Of a stretch of DNA of 16,387 nt, positions 1 through 6,759 are shown piece after piece (the first letter of the stretch is position 1; the number at the start of each line of letters is the position of its first letter). The stretch is taken from the NCBI GenBank assembly GCA_013042925.1, contig JABDPH010000006.1, positions 1 to 16,387 on the forward strand, read 5' to 3'. The DNA comes from Eudoraea sp. (GTDB taxonomy: Bacteria > Bacteroidota > Bacteroidia > Flavobacteriales > Flavobacteriaceae). The position numbers were made by a program, and so were the translations under genes. The notes below the pieces were generated by a model that searched no databases, was not told where the DNA came from, and saw nothing but the letters and a program-made list of their open reading frames with translations.

Positions 1-202
1 CCATAATCCCGGTACTTAGCTCAGCTGCCATACCCTGAACGGCCCAGAACATAGATTTAAATGGGTTCTGATTAAACCATTTATGTCTTACCGTAACTAC
101 AGCTTTCTCTTCATCGCAATATCTAAGTCGTACACCGCACCACCAGGCCGATGGCAATTTAAAAAAGGCAAAGACATTGAATTTACTGGGACTTAGGCTC
201 AT
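1..202 (-). CDS. DUF4442 (hotdog thioesterase-like) protein, 5' part only
   Basis: Reading the minus strand from the ATG at 202 gives 67 codons that run open to the window edge, beginning MSLSPSKFNVFAFFKLPSAW and continuing with a WWCGVR stretch and an HKWFNQNPFKSMFWAVQGMAAELS stretch (shown here in pieces by its landmarks). I recognise this as the N-terminal part of the DUF4442 family, assigned to the hotdog thioesterase superfamily. The N-Q-N-P-F-K-S-M segment followed by a helix rich in A and E is the typical active-site helix region. The real substrate of the family is unknown to me. The gene is truncated by the window, so the C-terminal half of the domain cannot be judged. It is divergent from the DUF4870 gene at 336, with 133 bases between the two starts. 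The start is supported because homologous proteins begin with the same M-S-L-S-P-S-K-F pattern. Confidence 0.75.
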   Translation of the reverse strand, partial: MSLSPSKFNVFAFFKLPSAWWCGVRLRYCDEEKAVVTVRHKWFNQNPFKSMFWAVQGMAAELSTGIM

Positions 203-283
203 CGAACTATAATTGTCAGGTAAAAATACGTATTCTATTTGAACTTATAATTGTTAATTATTTGTTAAATATTAGTACTATGT

Positions 284-316
284 TTTGCATAATACCTTCT
301 TTTATCCATATATTTG
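284..316 (+). promoter_or_regulatory. Bacteroidota-type promoter for the DUF4870-PadR-PspC series
   Basis: The sequence shows TATATTTG at 309-316, an exact match to the Bacteroidota -7 consensus TAnnTTTG. A TTTG at 284-287 lies 21 bases before it, as a fitting -33 element. The start codon at 336 is 19 bases downstream, giving a short leader. A perfect 8-base palindrome, TAGTACTA (273-280), lies just upstream of the -33 element and could be an operator, but that is only an inference. Confidence 0.55.
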
Positions 317-335
317 CATAAGAAACTAATATGCC

Positions 336-818
336 ATGACAGAGACATTGACCAAACACGAAAGAAATTTATCTGCAGTTATACATGCAAGCACTCTAAG
401 CAAGTACTTTATTCCCTTTGGTAATTTTCTTTTGCCATTGGTATTATGGATAGGAAATAAGAAGGAACACAGCTTTGTTGACTACAATGGCAAACAGGCC
501 CTAAATTTCCAAATTAGCCTCTTATTATACTCTATCATCCTTGGTATCATATCCGTTCCTTTCATTCTTGGATTTTTACCCGGTATTTTTGAAGGAGGAT
601 TATTAAATATTCGCGATTACAACGAATTCAACAATATTAATTTTCATTTTTTAGGAGAAAACCTGCGTTTTGGATGGTGGCTTTGGCCAATCGGAATTAC
701 AGGCATGTTACAGGTTGCGCTTTTTATAGTCAATATTGTTTATACCATATTAGCCACATTAAGAACAAATGAAGGACAATACTTTAAATATCCGATTACA
801 ATCAATTTTATAAAATAA
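336..818 (+). CDS. DUF4870 domain membrane protein
   Basis: This 160-residue protein has the DUF4870 (Tic20-like) layout: a short soluble N-terminus, a hydrophobic segment at about 22-40, the loop motif HSFVDYNGKQALNFQ at about 45-59, then membrane segments at about 58-84 and 117-142. It ends with the typical YFKYPITINFIK C-terminus. The family consists of small integral inner-membrane proteins without an established biochemical activity. The ATG at 336 is chosen because another ATG at 331 runs into TGA after one codon. A promoter lies directly upstream. The PadR gene begins 160 bases downstream on the same strand, and no terminator hairpin is visible between them, so co-transcription with PadR, PspC and the GIN lipoprotein is likely. 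The same gene order is familiar from other flavobacteria, which suggests a role in envelope homeostasis rather than transport. Confidence 0.82.
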   Translation: MTETLTKHERNLSAVIHASTLSKYFIPFGNFLLPLVLWIGNKKEHSFVDYNGKQALNFQISLLLYSIILGIISVPFILGFLPGIFEGGLLNIRDYNEFNNINFHFLGENLRFGWWLWPIGITGMLQVALFIVNIVYTILATLRTNEGQYFKYPITINFIK

Positions 819-978
819 TAAACAGCACTAATCACGCTGTATAATAGGAGTTATTCATCAATAAAAAAGAGTTTATTTATCAATCATCATCAAATGAAAA
901 ACAAAAAAACGAACAGTTAACCAGATGCTGAATCAAAACCGCAGTAAGCGGAGCAGCACAAAACAGAATTATGATATT

Positions 979-1314
979 ATGAACATAGAAAACACAAAAG
1001 CACAGATGCGAAAGGGAGTTTTGGAATATTGCATACTCTCCATTCTTAGAGGAGAAGATAAATATGCGTCCGAAATTCTGAGCACCCTTAAGGATGCAAA
1101 AATGCTGGTAGTTGAGGGCACAATTTATCCTTTACTTACCAGGTTAAAGAACGCAGGCTTGCTGAATTATCGCTGGGAGGAATCAACCTCCGGCCCACCA
1201 AGGAAATATTACGCTCTTACAGAAACAGGTAAAGTGTTCCTTAAAGAATTAAATATAACCTGGGATGAACTTAGAGGTGCAGTTAATTTGGTTACCAATA
1301 CTAAAAACAACTAA
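979..1314 (+). CDS. PadR family transcriptional regulator
   Basis: A 111-residue winged-helix protein of the short PadR type. It begins MNIENTKAQMRKGVLEYCIL, with the helix-turn-helix in the first half; EGTIYPLLTRLKNAGLL is the recognition-helix region and SGPPRKYYALTETG the beta-wing. Both are hallmark PadR segments. A helix after the wing (about 90-104) would form the dimer. An in-frame ATG at 925 would add 18 residues rich in N, S and K that are not part of the family, so the ATG at 979 is preferred. The stop is only 2 bases before the start of the PspC gene (1317), so the two are translated from one message. PadR proteins usually repress their own operon and are relieved by a ligand or by membrane stress. 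Here the likely target is this PspC/GIN/DUF4870 module. Confidence 0.9.
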   Translation: MNIENTKAQMRKGVLEYCILSILRGEDKYASEILSTLKDAKMLVVEGTIYPLLTRLKNAGLLNYRWEESTSGPPRKYYALTETGKVFLKELNITWDELRGAVNLVTNTKNN

Positions 1315-1316
1315 TA

Positions 1317-3044
1317 ATGAACAAAACAGTAAATATAAATCTCGCAAATATACTTTTTCACATAGATGAAAAAGCATTTAACAAATTACAGCGTTATCTG
1401 GAATCAATAAAGCGCTCATTTTCCGGTACAGCCGGGAGCGATGAAATCATTGCTGATATCGAAGCCAGGATAGCGGAACTTTTCCAGGAAAAAATGGAAA
1501 ATGACAGACAGGTTATCACCCTTAAAGAAGTAGATGAAGTCATCAATATTATGGGGCAACCGGAAGACTATATGGTAGATGAGGACATTTTTGAAGATGA
1601 ACCACGAAGAAGCAGTGAACCAAGGTCAAAAGTTAAAAAGCTCTATAGAGATATTGACAATAAATATATTGGAGGTGTATGTGCCGGCCTGGAACACTAT
1701 CTGGGATTAGATGTCATCTGGATACGTCTGATTTTTATTGTATTCGCTATTTTCACAGGTTTTGGATTTATTGCATATATCCTGCTTTGGATTTTGGTGC
1801 CGGAAGCTGCAACCACCTCTCAGAAATTAGATATGAGAGGAGAGCCTGTTAATATCAGTAATATTGAGCGAAAAGTTAAAGAGGGTTTTGATGACGTTGC
1901 GGATAAAGTAAAGAGTGTAGATTACGAAAAAGTAGGCAATAAGGTTAAAAGCAGTGGTAAAACGTTTTTCGATGCCCTTGGCGACGTTATTATGTTCCTA
2001 TTCAAAGTTTTTGGAAAATTTATTGGGATCTTATTAATCATAATAGGAGCAGCAACTTTAATCGGTCTCTTTGTAGGATTTTTTACCGTTGGAATTTTGG
2101 ATATTGTGCATATCCCCGGAATAGACTTTTATGACATGGTAAATTCCACCTCTGCCCCTGTTTGGCTTGTTTCATTATTATGCTTTTTCGCAGTAGGGAT
2201 TCCGTTTTTCTTTCTGTTATATCTTGGATTAAAAATCCTGGTAAATAACCTGAAATCAATCGGAAACATAGCAAAGTTTTCTTTATTAGGACTATGGCTT
2301 CTAGCAATCATCGGGTTAAGTGTCCTTGGTATTCAACAAGTTTCGGCACACGCATTTAGCGGAACAACTACTGTTAAAGAAGATCTGTATTTTCCCGATG
2401 GGTTAGATACATTGCGTATTAGTTTGATGGCGAGTGATCTTTACGAAAATCAGGAAAACGTAGGTATAAATGGAATGACGATTACCTATAATGAAGAAGG
2501 AGATAAATTGCTGTTTGACAATGATGTGAGGTTTGACATTAAAAAATCTCAGGATACTCTTGCGCATATTCGCATTCGAAAAGACGCAGACGGAAGTTCT
2601 TTTGAAAGTGCAAAAGATAGGGCAACTAAAATTGATTATGCATATTCCGTGGAGGCTAATACCCTGCTGTTAGACAATTTTTATACTACAGATGCGAAAA
2701 ATAAGGTAAGGGATCAGGAAGTAAGAGTAACCGTTTTTGTTCCTTCAAATAGTGTAGTACAATTTGACGAATCTGCCAAACGCCATATTGGAAGAGTAAC
2801 CCGTTACGACAAAGATATTTATAGAAGTAATATCGTAGATTATCAATGGCTTATGCAGGATAATGGAATACTAAAATGTCTGGACTGTCCGGAAGACCTT
2901 GGAGAGGAAGATGATGAAGATGAAAATGGTCGCATAATTATAAATGAGGAAGGAGTAGATATTGACATTAAGGACGATGGTGAATCCTTTAAAATGAAAA
3001 TTGATGAGGACGGAGTTGAGATAAAAACCAATGAGAATAACTAG
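1317..3044 (+). CDS. PspC domain membrane protein with extracytoplasmic C-terminal domain
   Basis: The 575 residues divide clearly. Residues 1-85 form a soluble helical region with E-x-R-I-A-E-L-F and a following V-I-x-x-M-G-x-P-E-D-Y motif, similar to HAAS/DUF1700-type N-termini found before PspC domains. Residues 107-163 are the PspC domain, with the signature YIGGVCAGLEHYLGLD and then a long hydrophobic helix ending LLWILVPE. Further membrane segments lie at about 224-256, 282-310 and 320-340. Residues 341-575 are hydrophilic and predicted to be extracytoplasmic, with beta-strand character, a C-L-D-C motif at 521-524, and a strongly acidic tail that repeats an E/D-G-V-D/E-I unit. Known: PspC domains sense or relay membrane stress in phage-shock systems. 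Inferred: this protein is the sensor of the module, with PadR encoded 2 bases upstream and the GIN lipoprotein downstream. No PspA or PspB gene is present in the window. Confidence 0.88.
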   Translation: MNKTVNINLANILFHIDEKAFNKLQRYLESIKRSFSGTAGSDEIIADIEARIAELFQEKMENDRQVITLKEVDEVINIMGQPEDYMVDEDIFEDEPRRSSEPRSKVKKLYRDIDNKYIGGVCAGLEHYLGLDVIWIRLIFIVFAIFTGFGFIAYILLWILVPEAATTSQKLDMRGEPVNISNIERKVKEGFDDVADKVKSVDYEKVGNKVKSSGKTFFDALGDVIMFLFKVFGKFIGILLIIIGAATLIGLFVGFFTVGILDIVHIPGIDFYDMVNSTSAPVWLVSLLCFFAVGIPFFFLLYLGLKILVNNLKSIGNIAKFSLLGLWLLAIIGLSVLGIQQVSAHAFSGTTTVKEDLYFPDGLDTLRISLMASDLYENQENVGINGMTITYNEEGDKLLFDNDVRFDIKKSQDTLAHIRIRKDADGSSFESAKDRATKIDYAYSVEANTLLLDNFYTTDAKNKVRDQEVRVTVFVPSNSVVQFDESAKRHIGRVTRYDKDIYRSNIVDYQWLMQDNGILKCLDCPEDLGEEDDEDENGRIIINEEGVDIDIKDDGESFKMKIDEDGVEIKTNENN

Positions 3045-3190
3045 AAGCTTACAATTCATCAATTGAATTCAACAATTGAGTAATTCATTTTTAATATTTC
3101 TAACGGAAACATAGAATTTTATCAATCAAATTAAATAAGTAAACAATTAATCAAAAACCCGTAATATTTGGGTTTACAAAAACGACTATC

Positions 3191-3913
3191 ATGACAACAT
3201 TAGCAAGAATTACGATCGCATTTATCCTGGCACTATTTCTATCATCTTGTGCCTTTGACATTAACTTCGGAGACGGCAAAAAAGGAAATGGTATTGTCGC
3301 CGAGGACCAGAGAGAGGTTACTGAAGAGTTTACTGTAGTATCTGCCCAGGAAGGTCTGGATGTTTATGTTACCCAGGCAAAAGATTTTGAAATTACCGTA
3401 GAAGCAGATGAAAATATTATAGACCTTATTGGAACAGATATCCGAGATGGAAAACTAAAAATACATGCTATTGAAAATATTGGCAGAGCTACCAAAAAAG
3501 TATATGTTTCTTTGCCTGATATTACCGGACTGGAATCTTCCAGCGGTGCTGATTTAATAGGGAAAACTGTTATTGAATCTGACAAAATATCTTTGAATGC
3601 CAGCAGCGGATCCGATCTGCAAGTAGAATTAAGTGCCGATGAGGTTGATGCCAATACAAGCAGTGGTGCAGATATTAGAGTATCTGGCGAAGCTAATATG
3701 CTATATGCCAATGCCAGCAGTGGTTCGGACATTAAGGCGCGTGACTTTATAGTACAAACCTGCCATGCCGATGCAAGCAGCGGAGCCGATATTTCTGTAA
3801 ATGTATCTAAAAGTCTGATTGCTGATGCCAGCAGCGGAGCGGATATTTCCTATACTGGTGAAGCCACAGTTCAAATGAAGAAATCTGTTTCCGGAAGCGT
3901 TCATAAAAACTAA
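3191..3913 (+). CDS. Head GIN domain (DUF2807) lipoprotein
   Basis: A 240-residue exported lipoprotein. The N-terminus is a type II signal peptide with lipobox L-S-S-C and Cys20 as the lipidation site. A short linker with G-N-G-I-V follows, then a DUF2807 domain (about 40-235). It contains six copies of an A/T/S-S-S-G-A/S-D-I/L motif at residues 116-122, 137-143, 156-162, 175-181, 195-201 and 213-219, about 20 residues apart, which indicates a right-handed beta-solenoid. Known: the family is called 'putative auto-transporter adhesin, head GIN', but adhesion is not established, and it is related to the toast-rack domains that accompany PspC. The gene follows the PspC gene after 146 bases and is closed by a strong terminator at 3967. 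I infer an envelope-surface partner of the PspC protein. Confidence 0.85.
   Translation: MTTLARITIAFILALFLSSCAFDINFGDGKKGNGIVAEDQREVTEEFTVVSAQEGLDVYVTQAKDFEITVEADENIIDLIGTDIRDGKLKIHAIENIGRATKKVYVSLPDITGLESSSGADLIGKTVIESDKISLNASSGSDLQVELSADEVDANTSSGADIRVSGEANMLYANASSGSDIKARDFIVQTCHADASSGADISVNVSKSLIADASSGADISYTGEATVQMKKSVSGSVHKN
3536..3847 (+). repeat. Coding repeat: six SSG(A/S)D units of about 20 residues
   Basis: Six in-frame copies of the S-S-G-A/S-D-I/L motif are spaced 21, 19, 19, 20 and 18 residues apart within the GIN lipoprotein. The DNA of the copies differs (for example agcagcgga, agcagtggt, tccagcggt), so this is an old protein-level repeat kept by selection, not a recent DNA duplication. 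Each unit probably forms one rung of a beta-solenoid. Confidence 0.8.
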
Positions 3914-3966
3914 GACGAGCCAGACAATATATAACAACATACTTTTTCCTAAACATTGATATTTTG

Positions 3967-3994
3967 ACCCCGGTATTCTTACCGGGGTTTTTTT
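3967..3994 (+). terminator. Rho-independent terminator after the GIN lipoprotein gene
   Basis: The stem is CCCCGGTA (3968-3975) with TACCGGGG (3980-3987), closed by the loop TTCT. One further A-T pair flanks the stem and is followed by a run of seven T. The hairpin is perfect and lies 54 bases after the stop codon at 3913. It separates the PspC/GIN module from the epimerase operon. Confidence 0.9.
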
Positions 3995-4014
3995 CGTCAT
4001 ATATGGGTTTTATC

Positions 4015-4022
4015 TATATTCG
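4015..4022 (+). promoter_or_regulatory. Possible -7 box for the epimerase-PLP enzyme operon
   Basis: TATATTCG differs from the consensus TAnnTTTG by one base and lies 17 bases before the ATG at 4040. No clear TTTG is present at the -33 position; only the T-rich tail of the preceding terminator lies there. The assignment is tentative. It rests mainly on the terminator just upstream, which makes a new promoter necessary. Confidence 0.35.
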
Positions 4023-4039
4023 TATTAAACAATTTATGA

Positions 4040-5053
4040 ATGGATCTGAATCTTAAAAAGTACACTTTAAGCTTACAACATACTTTTAGTATTTCCAGGG
4101 AATCGCATGATTCACAAGATACTTTAATAGTTTCTCTCTCTTCCGATAACTATACCGGTTATGGTGAGGCAACTTCAAATCCGTATTATAATATTAGCTG
4201 TGAAAGCATGATCTCTGAAATAGAGGGTGTTCGCCTGGAAATAGAGACTTACAATTTTAATACTCCAGAAGATTTTTACTCTTTTATTGCTTCAAAGGGA
4301 TTGAGCAACTTTGCGCTATGTGCTCTGGATCTTGCCGCCCATGATCTCTATGGCAAAATCGTAGAGAAACCATTGTATGAGATTTGGGGTACTTCGATTG
4401 AAAATTATCCAATTACCAATTATACAATTGGCCTCGATACCATAGACAATATGGTCGCCAAAATGAAAGAAAAACCGTGGCCTATTTACAAAATTAAGTT
4501 AGGAACAGACAATGATGTCGCCATTATTAAAGAGTTGCGCAAACATACGACAGCAATTTTCAGGATTGATGCTAATTGTGCCTGGACCGCGACAGAGACC
4601 ATTCATAATGCGCCTTTGCTTAAAGAATTGGGTGTTGAATTTTTAGAACAACCTCTAAAGGCTGATGATTGGGAGGGTATGGAGAAAGTAATTCACCAAA
4701 GTGTTCTTCCTGTAATTGCAGACGAAAGTTGTATAGAAGAAAGTGACGTAGAAAAATGCTGGCTTCATTTTAATGGCATAAACATTAAACTTACCAAATG
4801 TGGAGGTCTGACACCTGCCTTGCGAATGATAGATAAAGCGAGGGAATTAGATTTAAAAGTTATGGTGGGTTGTATGACGGAATCTACTGTGGGGATTTCT
4901 GCCATCGCACAGCTATTACCAAAATTAGATTATGTTGATATGGATGGGGCAATGTTATTAGCTGATGATATTGCAAAAGGGGTTGAAATTAAAGAAACCG
5001 GCCATGTTGTTTTTCCTGCAATAAATGGTAGTGGAATAGAATTATTAATATGA
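4040..5053 (+). CDS. Dipeptide epimerase (L-Ala-D/L-Glu epimerase type, enolase superfamily)
   Basis: This 337-residue protein has the two-domain enolase-superfamily structure of the muconate-lactonizing subgroup. Catalytic features are visible in order. The K-I-K motif at 151-153 has Lys153 as one acid/base. The metal ligands are Asp177 (in R-I-D-A-N), Glu203 (in E-Q-P) and Asp228 (in A-D-E-S). The opposite Lys250 lies in N-I-K-L-T-K-C-G-G. A D-M-D-G motif at 300-303 is of the kind that binds the alpha-amino group of dipeptides in this family. The family inverts the C-terminal residue of dipeptides by 1,1-proton transfer; the best known member converts L-Ala-D-Glu from peptidoglycan recycling to L-Ala-L-Glu. 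The actual dipeptide here cannot be read from the sequence. The gene overlaps the next one by ATGA (5050-5053), so the two products probably serve one pathway. It appears to be complete and cytoplasmic. Confidence 0.87.
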   Translation: MDLNLKKYTLSLQHTFSISRESHDSQDTLIVSLSSDNYTGYGEATSNPYYNISCESMISEIEGVRLEIETYNFNTPEDFYSFIASKGLSNFALCALDLAAHDLYGKIVEKPLYEIWGTSIENYPITNYTIGLDTIDNMVAKMKEKPWPIYKIKLGTDNDVAIIKELRKHTTAIFRIDANCAWTATETIHNAPLLKELGVEFLEQPLKADDWEGMEKVIHQSVLPVIADESCIEESDVEKCWLHFNGINIKLTKCGGLTPALRMIDKARELDLKVMVGCMTESTVGISAIAQLLPKLDYVDMDGAMLLADDIAKGVEIKETGHVVFPAINGSGIELLI

Positions 5054-6099
5054 CCTCTAAAATTGATTCTTTTCCGGGACGTGAAATTGTAATCAAGGGA
5101 AAGAAATTTCTCTATTTTGGTGGCACGGCCTATTTTGGAACACAAACTGATAGGGAATTCCAGAATATTTTTATCACAAACATCAAAAAGTATGGCACAG
5201 GATATGGGGCTTCCAGAAAATCCAATGTTCAGCTGTCTATTTATAGAGAAGCAGAAAATTACCTTTCTAATTGGGTGGGTTGTGAAGACTGTGCAACCCT
5301 GTCTTCCGGATATCTTGCGGGCCAGTTGATTTGTAATTTATTCAGCTCTAAGCAATACAGGTTATTCTATACCCCAAACAGTCACTCTGCCTTATACCAA
5401 ACTAACATTAAACCATATATCACCTATTCAGCTTTGAATATAGCATTAAGGGACCATCTGGCATCAAATACAGACGTAATACCGGTCATTCTTTTGGACT
5501 CCATAGATTTCTCGGGCTACAATTACCCGCAGTTTCAAGGTTTAACTTCACTCCCTTTAGATAAATGCATTCTTGTGGCAGATGATTCGCACGGGATAGG
5601 GCAAATAGGCCCCCGAAATAGTGGTGTTTTTCAAATCCTCTCCAGGTTAAAACCATTAGATCTATTAATTTGCTGCTCTTTGGGTAAGGCGTTGGGTATT
5701 GATGCAGGAGCAATCTTTGGCACCAGCACAAGGATAAAAGAAGTATTAAAAACTGATTTCTACGCCGGTGCCTCACCCGCATCGCCGGCAAGTATGGCTA
5801 CATTAATGCAGGCTAAAGAAATTTATAAATCCAAAAAAGGGATTTTGGATTTTAATATGGTGCTTTTCTTAAATGAATTAAATCATCAAAAGAAGTTTAC
5901 CTATATAGAAGGTTTCCCGGTATTTGGTTATTCCGATCCTGAGCTGACAAAATTTCTATTGAACAACAGTATCATTGTAACTGATTTCAACTACCCCTCA
6001 GAAGACGCGAGCTTAAAAAGCAGGATTGTACTGACAGCCTCACATGCTGAGAAAGACATTAAAAAACTTACCTCACTTATTAATTCTTTTTATGATTAA
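5050..6099 (+). CDS. PLP-dependent enzyme of the 8-amino-7-oxononanoate synthase/KBL family
   Basis: This 349-residue fold-type I PLP enzyme resembles alpha-oxoamine synthases. Visible features are the N-terminal YGTGYGASRKSN segment (about 48-59), T-L-S-S-G-Y (83-88), the cofactor Asp178 and His181 in A-D-D-S-H-G-I-G, and the PLP lysine Lys213 in S-L-G-K-A-L-G. The S-P-A-S-P-A segment (242-247) matches the usual Y-S/T-S-x-P-P-A region. It is about 35 residues shorter than typical BioF and lacks part of the N-terminal arm. After the lysine it reads G-I-D-A-G-A instead of the common glycine-rich turn. Known members condense an acyl-CoA with an amino acid, releasing CO2, but the substrates here are unknown. 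No biotin genes are nearby, so BioF is unlikely. Translation starts inside the stop region of the epimerase gene (ATGA), implying tight coupling with dipeptide or amino acid metabolism. Confidence 0.8.
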   Translation: MTSKIDSFPGREIVIKGKKFLYFGGTAYFGTQTDREFQNIFITNIKKYGTGYGASRKSNVQLSIYREAENYLSNWVGCEDCATLSSGYLAGQLICNLFSSKQYRLFYTPNSHSALYQTNIKPYITYSALNIALRDHLASNTDVIPVILLDSIDFSGYNYPQFQGLTSLPLDKCILVADDSHGIGQIGPRNSGVFQILSRLKPLDLLICCSLGKALGIDAGAIFGTSTRIKEVLKTDFYAGASPASPASMATLMQAKEIYKSKKGILDFNMVLFLNELNHQKKFTYIEGFPVFGYSDPELTKFLLNNSIIVTDFNYPSEDASLKSRIVLTASHAEKDIKKLTSLINSFYD

Positions 6100-6135
6100 G
6101 AATTAAACTAGTAGCAACCCATTGACAATTCAGAA

Positions 6136-6163
6136 TTTGTTTCCTGATATTCCGTTAGTTTCG
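6136..6163 (+). promoter_or_regulatory. Possible promoter for the small exported protein at 6219
   Basis: TTTG at 6136-6139 is followed after 16 bases by TAGTTTCG (6156-6163), one base off the TAnnTTTG consensus. The start codon is about 55 bases further on. The spacing is at the short end of what is usual, and no terminator is visible between the PLP gene stop (6099) and this site, so read-through is also possible. Confidence 0.35.
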
Positions 6164-6218
6164 CAAAAAAATTGTAACTTTTAAGATATATTTAAGAATC
6201 ATATTAAAATACACTAAC

Positions 6219-6689
6219 ATGAAGAAATTACTAGGATTGGTTTTAGTGATGGTGCTGCTAATCAGTGCCGCAGCGCTAACATCATTGAAACCTAACACGA
6301 TGCATACAATTGAAGGCACTTGGGAGCTACAAAGCTTTTATAACTATGATGGTGAAAACATTATTGATACTGTACCTCTTGCTAAAGGTTACAGACAAGT
6401 TAAAATGTTTTACGACGGCAAGGTCATGTGGTCTCGTACTACTTCTAGCGATACTAAAGACGCAGATGGTAATGACGTTGTTGGAAGGTTTGGCTATGGA
6501 ACCTATAAATTAACAGAGGGTCAATTAATGGAAACCATAGAATATGGTGATAAAGGTATGATGAGAGATTTGGAAACTTTAAGAAAATTTACTTTTGAAT
6601 TAGAATTGCAGGATAATACCTATAGTCAGATATCAACTGATGCAGAAGGTAACAGGACTTTCTCAGAAAATTACAAAAGAGCAGATTAG
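6219..6689 (+). CDS. Exported small protein of unknown function, lipocalin-like
   Basis: This 156-residue protein starts with a clear signal peptide, MKKLLGLVLVMVLLISAAAL, cleaved around residue 20. There is no lipobox cysteine, so it should be soluble in the periplasm or outside. The mature part begins with I-E-G-T-W-E-L-Q-S-F (31-40) and then shows alternating strands: VKMFYDGKVMWSR at about 61-73, GRFGYGTYKL at 89-98, and a FTFELEL strand at about 124-130. This is the pattern of small lipocalin-like barrels in Bacteroidota, where G-x-W near the N-terminus opens the first strand. I cannot name the family with certainty and assign no ligand. The gene stands alone between the PLP enzyme gene and the terminator at 6710. 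The ATG at 6219 is directly in front of the signal peptide, so the start is secure. Confidence 0.7.
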   Translation: MKKLLGLVLVMVLLISAAALTSLKPNTMHTIEGTWELQSFYNYDGENIIDTVPLAKGYRQVKMFYDGKVMWSRTTSSDTKDADGNDVVGRFGYGTYKLTEGQLMETIEYGDKGMMRDLETLRKFTFELELQDNTYSQISTDAEGNRTFSENYKRAD

Positions 6690-6709
6690 TATCTGCATAC
6701 TTTGAAAAG

Positions 6710-6740
6710 AAAAGACCGCCATTCCTGACGGTCTTTTTTT
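6710..6740 (+). terminator. Terminator between convergent genes (6219 gene and trxB)
   Basis: AAAAGACCG (6710-6718) pairs with CGGTCTTTT (6729-6737), with a 10-base loop, and the right arm runs into seven T. It lies 20 bases after the plus-strand stop at 6689 and 19 bases beyond the trxB stop at 6760. On the minus strand the same hairpin is followed by CTTTTC-type sequence, so it probably ends transcription from both sides. Confidence 0.85.
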
Positions 6741-6759
6741 ATTATCAATGTTTTCTAAT

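Noticed and set aside
925..978. Upstream ATG extension of the PadR gene
   Set aside because: The 18 extra residues are low-complexity and not part of the PadR fold; the ATG at 979 matches the family start.
3054..3081. Repeated CAATTG elements after the PspC gene
   Set aside because: Short AT-rich palindromes without a promoter or terminator context; likely chance.
3155..3175. AAACCC-N9-GGGTTT hairpin just before the GIN lipoprotein gene
   Set aside because: Only six pairs with a 9-base loop and no T run; it may affect translation start but is too weak to call an attenuator or terminator.
3364..4000. Minus-strand open frames opposite the GIN lipoprotein gene
   Set aside because: They mirror the repetitive coding sequence, have no recognisable protein features and run through the terminator; they are shadows.
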